DNA from: Clarireedia homoeocarpa | Lineage: Eukaryota; Ascomycota; Leotiomycetes; Helotiales; Rutstroemiaceae | Assembly (NCBI GenBank): GCA_001465935.1 | Contig: LNKV01000042.1 | Location: forward strand, 186,001-250,000 | Length of the DNA stretch: 64,000 nucleotides | Direction of reading: 5' to 3' | Part shown: positions 24,601 to 34,470 of the stretch, piece after piece | Numbering within the stretch: position 1 is the first letter of the stretch | Layout: every line of letters starts with the position of its first letter | Made by a program: the position numbers and the translations under genes | Notes under the pieces: generated by a model | What the model was told of the DNA's origin: nothing | The model's input: only the letters and a program-made list of their open reading frames with translations | Databases searched by the model: none

Positions 24601-26312
24601 GCAGCGGTAGCTGGTCCTGTAATGCCAGCACCGGTGTTTAGTAGTGAGGTCGCAGAAGGCAGAATAGCACTTGTAACTTGAGAGACAGCCGTACCAACAT
24701 CAGAGGTTAGACCACCGACCAGACTGCTAAGCGCAGTTCCAATAGGTGCCAACAGGCCAGATGAGCTAGTGGTGGTATCAGATGCAGGAGCGGTTGAAGC
24801 TGCACCGCCGGAGAAAGAAACTCCGGAAGTGGGCACCGAGACGACAGATCCGCCAGTGTTGGAGGAGGCTGGGACAATTGTGCTAGAACCGGTCAAAACT
24901 CCACCAGGGCCAAAAGTGATTCCGCTGGCCGAAGATGAGGTAGCAGCGGATGTTGCAGATGCAGAGCTTGAGGATGCGGTTGGAAGAATGACGATAGATG
25001 GAATCGTACCGGAAGAGGCAACAATTGGTTCCAAAAGGTTTGAGCTTGATGAGCTTGCAGCAGTGGAATCGACGTTGGTGGGCGCTGTGGATGGACCAGA
25101 CACACCAGCAACGCTGGAGCTTGCCAGCGAACTCTCGACTGCGCTAGTCACAACTGAAGTTGGAGCGGTTCCAATTAATGCACTAGTTACATCGGATACT
25201 ACAGAGCCGGCGACAGATGTAAGGCCAGATAGGAGCGACGAGAGTGGAGCGGTAGCGGTTGAGACATCTGAAACACCCACAAGGACGTATGAGCTCGAGG
25301 AAGCTGCGCTGGAAACGTCTGGTGCCGTTCCTGTGGCTGCCCCGGATATCCCATCAGTGGTCCTCGAGCTAGCTACGGCAGAACTACTTGGTACGGATAC
25401 AGCGCTAGTAGCTGTTCCGGTTGAGGCTCCCGAGACACCGACAAGAATAAATGAGCTAGAAGATGTGCTGCTGGCGGCTGCGCTGGATGCGACTGAGGAA
25501 CTTGGTACAATAACAGGGGCAGTACCAGTCGATGCGCCAGAAATTCCAGCAACTGTGCTTTGGACAGAGCTTGCGGCCGAAGAGCTTGAAGCAACCGAAG
25601 ATGGGACCACAGCAACGCTGGTTTGCGATGCGCTTGCCGATAAACCAGTTGAAACTCTAGAAATGCTGGCAGCTGAACTTTGAATAGCACTGGAAACAAC
25701 TGTGCTCGAAGGCGCGGTTACTGGTGTTGACAAAACGCTAGTTTGTGATGAGCTTGGCGATGATGCAATTGAGGTTTCGGAAACTTGGGTGACAGAAGGA
25801 GCCACAATTGAGCTCGAAGTCGAAGTTGTCGTCGGCAAAACGGTCTGGACCGTACTTGATCCTGACCCAGCCACTACGGTGCTTTGGACAATGACTGTTG
25901 TAACTGTAGTTGCTGAGGAGACCAAACTGACAACAGTTGCGCCGTTGCTTGAGGCGACTTCAGTCGAGCTAGGAGTGAGAGCAGCGGTACCGGTGGATAA
26001 GAGAGATGGATCGAATGAACTGTAGCTTGAGACTTGGTCGTCGCTCCTGGATTCCTTTTGTCTGGAGGTGTCTGAACTAGTGGTTAGAGTATTGAAGAGA
26101 TCGGTAAGTGAGCGCCGCGTCGAGGAGTATGACGATGTAATGGTGGGTTCTTCCTTGGTAGATGTCTCAACTGGCGACTGGCTCGTAATTGTCGAATTCG
26201 TAATTTGTCGTTTGATCTCTCGAGGGAAGTAATATTTCGGTCGTTCAGGGTCCGCCAGAGTAAACGAGGTAAGTACAGCCACGGAGGCAACGAAAAGCGA
26301 AGGTGTATGCAT
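21663..26312 (-). CDS. msb2: Msb2-type signalling mucin, 1549 aa
   Basis: A single-exon plasma-membrane sensor. A signal peptide covers residues 1-20 (MHTPSLFVASVAVLTSFTLA). About 1,200 residues rich in Ser, Thr, Ala, Gly and Val follow and would be heavily O-glycosylated. A conserved extracellular domain begins near residue 1290 with VGFTFPLNYAFVVANS and includes SSAQIFRYLPIGISYGL, YIPTNDVNTLGLDLHTP and YINPSIPL. A single membrane span (about 1449-1472) precedes RRYKKRK, and the cytoplasmic tail ends ISAPMMAENSLGWN. These features are the hallmarks of Msb2, which acts above Cdc42/Ste20 and the Fus3/Kss1-type MAP kinase; in plant pathogens this path controls appressorium formation. Five 45-residue repeats lie at about 578-802. 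Long open frames on the opposite strand are shadows of the biased composition. Its neighbour downstream is chitin synthase. Confidence 0.93.
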   Translation of the reverse strand: MHTPSLFVASVAVLTSFTLADPERPKYYFPREIKRQITNSTITSQSPVETSTKEEPTITSSYSSTRRSLTDLFNTLTTSSDTSRQKESRSDDQVSSYSSFDPSLLSTGTAALTPSSTEVASSNGATVVSLVSSATTVTTVIVQSTVVAGSGSSTVQTVLPTTTSTSSSIVAPSVTQVSETSIASSPSSSQTSVLSTPVTAPSSTVVSSAIQSSAASISRVSTGLSASASQTSVAVVPSSVASSSSAASSVQSTVAGISGASTGTAPVIVPSSSVASSAAASSTSSSSFILVGVSGASTGTATSAVSVPSSSAVASSRTTDGISGAATGTAPDVSSAASSSSYVLVGVSDVSTATAPLSSLLSGLTSVAGSVVSDVTSALIGTAPTSVVTSAVESSLASSSVAGVSGPSTAPTNVDSTAASSSSSNLLEPIVASSGTIPSIVILPTASSSSASATSAATSSSASGITFGPGGVLTGSSTIVPASSNTGGSVVSVPTSGVSFSGGAASTAPASDTTTSSSGLLAPIGTALSSLVGGLTSDVGTAVSQVTSAILPSATSLLNTGAGITGPATAASSTVSGVSGASTGVPSSTIPAGITGVSTGASPASTDLLSSLLGGASSIISGISGPSTGVPSSTIPAGITGVSTGASPASTDLLSSLLGGASSIISGISGPSTGVPSSTIPAGITGVSTGASPASTDLLSSLLGGASSIISGISGPSTGVPSSTIPAGITGVSTGASPASTDLLSSLLGGASSIISGISGPSTGVLSSTIPAGITGVSTGASPASTDLLSSLLGGASSIISGVTSNLLPTSASGTHASATATSVSGSASASITPVGSSDLLSSLLGTVTSAVGSLTSDVGSVTSGLGSVTSGLLPTSTAGITGPGTGTGISATATGISSAPSAVSSSNLISDLTSILGSATSNLGSATSGLSATATSHVSASSTAGITGPASTGLLPSVSSILSSLLSSSTGVPTASGTGASSTDLLSSVLSGVTSIVGSATSGASPTITSIPSGTGASSIVSVSQASSSTPFGSSSTATTNLVSIISSILGSSSSNATSATTTSAASSLPTSIPLGTGVTSSTSISLGSSSTTSGSSVFPTSVTTASGNQTSTIGTTTSTSSILSSISGTGVSSTASSSLSITSGSATNGSATTTVISSSSSSIVSSGSLTSLITSTSTGVSSTGSTVSSGSVSVTSSSSATTALITSTTSQATTTHTTSPLVTSSPVETTAPLTITPTATNNATSMWLPQTIIAQSSSTSQSSPTNTAIATTLPKVITPSGQVPTQPDNSTLIQVGFTFPLNYAFVVANSLSSAQIFRYLPIGISYGLGIKQEQCVMHSLIPYNTQSQLDFITTLALLYIPTNDVNTLGLDLHTPTAKIYNHEDPSVNTLISYINPSIPLTPGSTLEGSSGTGTGSGSGGATSSSSSGNSGVFNTDAQNTSPKVKSTTAGIVVGAAGAAAAYGAAMFFIARRYKKRKLSHRRSNSMMTPPEMRQSGAFTGGGAFMSGGRMTPGNDRNSRGSGRSGGNSARTQQISAPMMAENSLGWN
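23906..24580 (-). repeat. five tandem 135 bp repeats in the msb2 mucin domain
   Basis: The unit starts recur at 23906, 24041, 24176, 24311 and 24446, exactly 135 bp (45 codons) apart. Units at 24041-24580 are almost identical in DNA; the unit at 23906 has several substitutions, one of which changes a Pro to Leu. A partial, diverged copy follows at 24581. The encoded unit contains GISGPSTGVPSSTIPAG and DLLSSLLGGASSI. Confidence 0.97.
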
Positions 26313-27706
26313 ATTTGCGAAGAGATCTCAATTCAGATTGTATTATTGGGATATTAAATTGTGAAAATATTTTTTCGAGGCGAAAGCGTTATTTCGATCT
26401 GAAGGAAGATTAGTTTGATGCCCAATGCTGGATGAAGGTTGTTGGAGACGATGGCGGCGACAATGATAGCCACCGCCTATGTTCAAAGATGAAGACTGAC
26501 TGTCAGGGCAATAGATCTTAACGAGTGTACTTGACAAAAATGTCAATGAATGTGAATCTGTTGATAGAAGAAACAATTAGTATGTCAACTTGGAGATATC
26601 GCATGAATGATCAACATAGATCTCCTTGGTATAATCAGATGTGTCGGCCAGACGAATGAATTGTCGCAACCATTTCGAACATCCAGAACACCCAAAGCCT
26701 CCCAAACAATTCCCACTTCCCACAAGTAAACAGCGACTCACTTCTTCCAATTCAGGTAACAGTCAAAGATGACTTGGATGGCGATTCTCAAAGGAGTGTC
26801 GTGACGAAAATTCGTCGAGATAGATTTCGAGGGGGTTGGGTGTCTCCTGTCCTGTTGCAACTTCAACTTCTTCAGATCGAACCACTTCGTCAACGAGCGA
26901 CCATTATCCAGAAGCCTCCGGAGGCTTTCGCAATTGAGGGGGTTAACAATCGACCGTCCAGGCGCTATGCGATGGGTGTTCTCGAATTGTGCTTCTCCTT
27001 TTTGTTCTTTTCCGGGCGAGATCGAATGGTTGGAAGAGTAGGAGGAGGATGAGGTGAGGTGAGGTGGGAGGCGAAGCGAGGCGAGGCGAGGTGTGAGTGA
27101 GTGAGGGTGAGGTTAGAGGGAAGGAAGGATTGAAGAAGGGACGATCAGTGGAAGAAAAGAGGTGGACTGGAACGTGGAATTGAGCGAAATTGAAGCGGCC
27201 TTGTCTCGATCTTACGAACCCTGAAATGCCTTGGGGCCTTGGACAACTTATTCTCCTGCAGGTTGGGAGTGGGCAGTGGGTAGCGGGCAACGGACAGAAG
27301 GCGGCGAGAGCACTGGGCGCACGCAAACACCATGGAAATGCTGGGTATTAATTGTGGAACGCGGCGTGCGGGCCAGGAAGTAGGACCAAAATGGTAAGGG
27401 CCAGGGGCACAGGAGCTTTGGGGGGAAGGATTCAGCAAATGGGAGGTTTAGGAGCGTGAGGAACTTGGACGGCAGATGTGAGATGGGAATGGAAGTCGTT
27501 AGTCAGGGTAGATTGGTTTATTACAGTTTTTCCCAACGTACACGTGCGAAAGTAGGAGCGAAGAAAAGACACAGACACAGCACATGCAAAACATCAACTG
27601 CCCAGTGCAGCGCCCAGGTGCTAGTGAGCTCAAATCACAGACAGAGTCATAAATAATCAAACGGCGGTGGAATTGGATGTTTGATGCACAAACAAAGTGT
27701 AAAGCG

Positions 27707-27762
27707 TCTAGTGTCTAGTGCCCAGTGTCTAGTGTCTAGTGTCTAGTGTCTAGTGTCTAGTG
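27707..27762. repeat. (GTCTAGT)n heptanucleotide array
   Basis: About eight copies of a 7 bp unit, one of them mutated to a CCCAGT variant. Confidence 0.9.
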
Positions 27763-27882
27763 ATCATCTGTACTGTCTAGTGATCATCTGTACAAACTTC
27801 AAAGTGGTGTGTGTACGAAGTAGTTTATACAAAGGATGGCGTGTATGGCTTCAAGCCGTATGTATGCACCGCTACACCAAAG

Positions 27883-27992
27883 GGATGAATACATACGAAG
27901 TATCCAGTCCTGCTTCCCGAATTCCGAGCTTGGAAAAGGATGAATACATACAAAGGGTCCAGTTCTGCTTCCCAGATTCCGAGCTTGGAAAA
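27883..27992. repeat. 55 bp tandem duplication
   Basis: Two adjacent copies of a 55 bp unit beginning GGATGAATACATAC and ending GAGCTTGGAAAA, differing at only a few positions. Confidence 0.85.
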
Positions 27993-29270
27993 GGAGAAGG
28001 CGAAGGAGAATCAACGACTTCTTTCTACTTTGTAGATACGTTAACAGTTTCTCACCTAAGGGAAGGGGGACAGAAGGAAGGCTCTGCTTGTCCAAGGATG
28101 AAATCATCGGGTTTGCATAAAACATCAAACACCTCTCATCTCCCCCGGCTTGGAAATTTATTTGTCTCTTTTCTTTTCTTCCCTTCCCTCTCAGCCCAGC
28201 TCTCTCCACTCTCTCCACTCCACTCTAGAACACTTTTTCCCCCTCCCGCCCAAACATCGGCAGCTTCCCACTTTCACATCATTCGGGTTCGACATCCGCA
28301 ATAACTATAGCCATGAACCATCAAGGATGGTACGGTACACCTTTTGCCTGAATTTCCAATTTCTTGTCACTTTTACTGCTGAGAGTGGAGTAGACAGCAC
28401 AAAAGTCCTTAGCGAGTACTTGTACAAATCCCCCAAATTCCATTCTTTCTTCCCTTGCACTGCACTCAGACCATCCAATTAAATCGGACTATTTCCCCAT
28501 AGCGTGTTTGGGAAAAAGCCTTGAATGGCACTTTAATATCCGAAGGTGATATCAGGCTCATTTGTGGACAATATCGGCGCATGGGACATGGATGGCAGGG
28601 GTTCATTTTCATTCGCTCGGCTGCTTTCTTTCACAGAGCAGAATAAGAGCAGAATACCGAATCTCTGAAAAAGATGACAGACGGGGGAATGGAGGCGGCG
28701 AAGGGAAAAACAGCTTCAGACAAAGCACGTCTTCTTACGCATCATGATTCGAGTCATCTAGGCCTGGGATGACGAGGTAACTGGGGCGGAGAGACATGTT
28801 GTTTGAGATGTACATTTCTTGTCAACTTACAAAGTATTGTTATTGCTCATTTTGAGGATTAACATACAAACGTACGGATATGGCTTTTCCATTGAATGAT
28901 GGGGTAATGAGCTGAGCCCACTCATCCACCTTTTTTGGGTGAGATGGATGTGCATAAAGTGGGCAGTGGGCAGTGGGCAGCTACAAGTAGAAGTACATAG
29001 TATCATAGTATTTACCCCAAAGTGCTTGCTGCTTTTATTATGCAAGCTGCATGTTATCTGTACCTTGCTGCACACTGCACAGTGCACAGTGCATAGTAGC
29101 ATCCATTACATGATTATATCTGATTGAAAATAAATTTATTGATTTTATGAGCCAGCCACCTTACCTTACGCGTACTGACTGAGCCGACCTACCCACATCA
29201 CAGTTGGATGCCCACACCTCTTCAATTCACAAAGGGTCCGCGGGTGCAGTTGATCACTTTCGCTCGGATG

Positions 29271-29337
29271 ATGGACGATGGACGATGGACGATGGACGAT
29301 GGACGATGGACGATGGACGATGGACGATGGACGATGC
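29271..29337. repeat. (GATGGAC)n heptanucleotide array
   Basis: Nine perfect tandem copies of a 7 bp unit. Confidence 0.95.
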
Positions 29338-32300
29338 CATCGATCAACATCTTAATCCTTTGTACTGTATGTACAAGCACTTTGCAAGTTACTCCATTCT
29401 GTACCCTACCGTGCCTACCAAGTCTTGTTCTGGGTAGCCTAGGATCTGACTGTGCCGTGGATATTTGCCTAGCATGCAAATCTCCCACCGCCGCCACTAC
29501 TGTACTGAAACGTAAAACAAAACGGGTCGGTCGACGGATAGAATATGCACTTAACAAGTACATAGTATAGTGTATAGACTTAACAAGTACATACTGCACT
29601 TAACAAGTACTTGCGCACCCCACCGCTAGTCTAGTACCAACGGCATTGGAATTCTCCTTCTATCCCTTTTCCGTCGTAGTCGGTTCCTAATAATACCCTG
29701 CCGCGCCGTGGATTGTGGTTGTCCATAACTGTGTAAGTTACGGAACGAAGGTTCATCACCAAATGAGCAAGCGAGGGTTTTTATTGAATATCTGAGCGGG
29801 AAGGGAGGCGAGCGGAAGGGGAAGGGAAGAAGTACTTGGTAAAGGAATGAGAGTGGGATTTTCATTGGCATTTCTGCATGTGGACGATTGATTGTGAAGA
29901 ACCAACGGCAGCTCACGGCTCCTCAGCTCCTCAGCTCCTCGTCCAGATCACCGCCCATCCCAATCCATCATCCTATATCAATAGCATATATCAATAGCAC
30001 CCACAACTATACCGAAGATTGTCAAGCAAACCCTTCGTTCATGCATAAGCACATAAACACATAAACACATAATCCAACTGTGAGAATCCACCCACTACCA
30101 ACGTTCGTCTCTTCTCTTCTCTTCGTAAGGTTAAACACAGGGCAGCAAAGAAAAATACAAATGCACGACAATAACATACCCTATATACTGAATTAGGTAG
30201 AAGTCTATATACTTAATTAGGTAGGAGTCCGCGAGCACCTTCCCGTATTGAAGCGCCCCATTTGGTCAACTCGATTTACTCATACTGCAAGTGAGTAAGT
30301 CTGCTTCTACACCGGGCAGCGAGGGAGGTGATCACCACATGACAATTCTACATAGTAAACATCAAAGCGACGGCGATGGCATCGGATAGTTCTATTGAAC
30401 ATCGAGCCAGTTGCTCAGCACAGATACCATGCATGTACCTACCTACTCTACCTTTAAAATTTCCTAGCCCAGGTCTGTTCAACTCATTTCGTAACAAGTA
30501 CATACATAGTTCGTCTCTTGTCCCTCACGTGCCCCTCGAAACGACACTGTCGTTAATCTGAGTTGATAAGTTTAAGTGTTCACGTCGCTCGCCCTCGCTC
30601 CTCGCTCCTCGCTTCAAAGCACGTCCGCCATACGTTCATCCCACCGTCGTTTCATCATCTTTACCTTTCCGCACTGTTCGCCTTCCACGTTACTGTAGTA
30701 GTGATGGCATCGTGTTTTCCATTGTTTCTGTTTCCGCTCTTGAGCTGATTTCTGTAACACGCTACCAAGTACGACATGTCACAGACGTAGTATGGCACAA
30801 CAGATTTACGAAGTAGTAACTTATTGTAACGTATGGAAGATTCAGAGATCCTTCTTTTTTCCTTTTCGTATTCGGCGGTGGTGGCGGCGGTATTTTCTGT
30901 CTTGCCAGTGTGCAGTTGGAAGGATGGAGGTACAGTACTTCTATGAGCTATTTCTTCTTCATCTGTGGTATATCTCTTCAATTGGCAGACCTCTTCCTGC
31001 AACAATTTCTCACCCTCTCGCGCGCACACACACACAGAGAGAGAAAAAATCATATACCTACCATCCATCATCCATCATCCATCCATCCACCCCAAACAGG
31101 AAGGTTCCTGCCTTACCACCTTCCCTTCTCCTTCCTCCCACCACCACCTTGCCATCTTACCACCTTACCACCAAACCTTCTTCACGCCGCACAAGGTGTA
31201 ACCCTACCCCTCCTTCCGTCTTTCGCCTTCCATCTGTCTGTCACCTTCCACCTGTCTGTCACCTTCCACCACCCTCTCCCCTCTCTCCTCCCCCCCCTCT
31301 CACAAACACCCCTCATCCCTCACCACATGAGCGTCCACCTCCATCAACGCTCGTTTCAAAAATAGATCAGATGAGACGTCGATATCCCGCACATGCAAGA
31401 CATTGTCCAAGAACATTGGTTTAGGGCTGCGCGTAGAAAGAAGGGAAAGAGAGCGAAGATAAGAAGGCGGAGATTAAGTGGTTCATCCCTGGTTAAGGTA
31501 CAGTCAGTAGATGTCGGAACTGTCGTCTCATCTTTTACGTCCTTCTCCTGTTCTCTCCTTCATGTCACGGTATGTATCCAACCGTTCATTCTCTTATTCA
31601 TTTTTCCATTTTCTACTGTTGTTTTAAGAGGCTCTCTCTGCCTATGTACTACCACCCGGAAAATAAAATACGTGCAAATCCTCCCATTATAGATAATGAG
31701 ATTTGCATAGAATTCGATGCCGGGGATGACAACAATGGCATTTACTTCACCGACTCCGCCTTTACGTATATTTACAGCCGCACATATGCAAATCTGCAAA
31801 TCCGCCTTATGGGTTGTTTTAGCTGATCTCATGGGAAAGGAGCCGTGCCCACGAGCCAGCCAGTCAATGACTGTCACATGTGCCTCCTTGGTTGTGTTAG
31901 GCATTCCGTCTCGACCTTGGACTGCTGAATACCATACCATACCATGCCATACTATATCACAAAAACGAAACAGGCCGTGAAGCACATCAATTGATGTAGT
32001 AGCAGACTGAATCATAATCATCAAGATGTTGTATTGTATATTGATCGGTATTGCGTTTCAAAGTTCGGGACCACAGGTAACTCTGTTGTTACTTTCCACT
32101 CTTTTTCAGGAGCACACTATAATAACTGACTTACCATGATACATTATACAATGTCCCTAAATATCATCATCACCAATCAGCATAGAATAGAATAGGATAG
32201 AAGTAGGGCAGAGCAAATAGATTGACTAATCAATAATAATCACACAAGCTTCATCCACCACAATTTGTTTTATCTCATCTTAAAGAAATGAGATGTTGAT

Positions 32301-34470
32301 GTTGATGTTGGTGTTGGTGTTTGGGATTGAGATTAAGTTTGATGGTTTCTTCGTCAGTAGTTAGTATGAAAATATAACTTAATTTGATATGATATGATAC
32401 ATCATTCGTTCGTTCTGCCTCAAAACCAAGTTCCTCGTACAGTATCTATCCATCCCGCTGTAAGATCAGTTACTGTTAACAACAAACTAACTCAACATAA
32501 CACAACACAACATAACATATTCCCTCCCTCCATCCCTCTCCCTCCCTCTCTATCGCTCTCGCTCTTGCAATCACAGTCGCAGTCGCAGTCGCAGTCGCAG
32601 TCGCAGGATCAGTATCACGGCACTATTCCCTCTCTGTTCCCTCTCTGCCCCGTGCCGTGCTGTGCTGTACTGTGCCATCTTCAAACACCAATAGCACCTC
32701 GTATCGCACCGTACCGTACAGTACAGTACAGTATCATATCGTATCGTACACCCACCCTCGTAAACTTTGCCCCAACCAACGGACTAACTACTCGTACCCC
32801 ATCAACTCAACCCCTTCGTTCGTTCGTTCGTTTGTTCTGGCTCTTCTCTTCTTGGTATTTGCTTTTTGGGAGGGGAGGGGAGGGGAGTAGAGCAGAGGAG
32901 TATTGGATGAACTAGGATGGAATGGGAGGGAAGGGAAGGGAAGTGAGTTATCCCCACTGCATGCATTCGCCGGATTCGGTGTGGGATTTGGAGATGAATA
33001 GAATAGAAACTGCGGCGAGGGGGATTGGGGTTGGGGAAGTGAAGCACGGGCGTAGGTGAGTGAGTGTGAGATGAAGATGGCGCCGGCAGAAGTTGATCTC
33101 GTCGCAGCTCGAGCTATCAAAGCCCTTAGGGATAGGGGTCGGGATCTTCAAGTGAGCTAGCTGCCTGTTGTCGTTCTCAATCAGAGCAGAGCAGAGCAGA
33201 GAAATCAGGATCTGGTCCCGCCATTGTGCTTTGATGAGATGAGTCTAGTTTGCTACAAAGAGATACAAAGTTGCTTGATGTTATATGTCGAGCATAGTTT
33301 ACCAGTCTTGAGGGCTTTGAAGGTGAGTCGTGGCTCATCTTGTGGAATCCTCTCTCTCTCTCTCTATTTTTTTCAGTGTGCAGACCTGCTGCTGAGATAT
33401 GCGTGGATCTTACAGTAGCTGAGTCTTTCGTAAGAGAAAAACTGTTGAGATTGGCTTTGACCTGATGTAATTTCTTGTAGTAGTTAGTTGGAAATATATA
33501 ATACAACCAAGATAAACGGCCACGGCAATGCGGATACGTGTATGCATTCTTTCAACAAGTCAATGGCAAATACCTACTTGAATAGCTCGAGTGCTTGAAG
33601 AATAAATAGTTAGATAGATATACATATACTCAAAACCCCTATCCACTCCCTAGCTACACACCAATAGCACAGAGAAATCAACTCAACACTCCTTGAAGGC
33701 TCTCTTCTTCCACCTCTTTGCTCACCTTTTAAAACACGTGAATCCGAATATAATCCCATATTATCACATCTCCAGAAGTGGCGTGCGTCACTTTTTAGCT
33801 TTTCACAAAACTCCTACAAAGAGAGAACTCTAAGACTACTACCCTTTACAATTGAACATCTAATCTCTACTCTAGCCTGCCAGCATCTCGTAAAGTCCCC
33901 AACAGAAAAGACTATGATGTCCTCCAAGCCGGAGAAGAGAAATCCCACCGCCGAACTGTAGATTGCTAGGGACAAACGGTTGTGACAGCTTTTATACCCC
34001 AACCTACTTAGGAAGTCGACGTCAAAAAAGGTTGAGATCTAGACGTATTAGATTTAGATGCGAGACCAAGATGTTCAAAATGGAGTGTAGCTACTACTAC
34101 TACTACCACAACTACTAGCCACACTTGCGGATTGTTTTCTTGACAGCAATGCACTAATTAATATATACACCTTTAAGGTGCGGCCATAGTCTCATAAGCA
34201 GAAAGTCGACAGAGAGAACGATAGCCCGGAGTCCTCTCGACAAAAAGATACCAAGTGCGCGATGTGCTTTTACTGTAAGCGCTATGACATAAGGAGTTGT
34301 ACAGTACAAACTGCGATGAACTCGAATTCCTCTTTGCGGATTTGCGGCGAAAGATCAATGTGAAAATTTAGAGCTTTTGAAGTGATTGCATTGAAATTGA
34401 ATGACTGATTGATCTATCTGCTAAACTAACTACATGGCTGCTTGAAGGAGGTTTATATCCTCAAGATGTG

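Larger units (their letters stand above)
26313..34470. other. long gene-poor region
   Basis: About 8 kb without a gene I can support. Open frames are short, often lack ATG and overlap simple sequence. Contents include the msb2 promoter side (26313 onward), a 55 bp tandem duplication (27883-27992), heptanucleotide arrays (27707-27762, 29271-29337), CT/CA-rich tracts near 31000-31320, a CAGTCG array near 32572-32605 and poly-GA/GGGA tracts near 32868-32945. Weak spliced or non-coding genes could be missed. Confidence 0.5.

Noticed and set aside
22570..24681. 703-codon open frame on the plus strand opposite msb2
   Set aside because: It is the antisense of a Ser/Thr/Ala-biased, repeat-containing coding sequence; its Glu/Val/Pro-rich translation mirrors that bias and has no domain.
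27753..28304. 183-codon plus-strand frame
   Set aside because: It has no good ATG context, spans a tandem duplication and pyrimidine-rich DNA, and shows no domain.
30792..31424. 210-codon plus-strand frame
   Set aside because: The second half is Pro/Ser/His/Thr-rich translation of C-rich simple sequence, and the start region lacks protein-like content.
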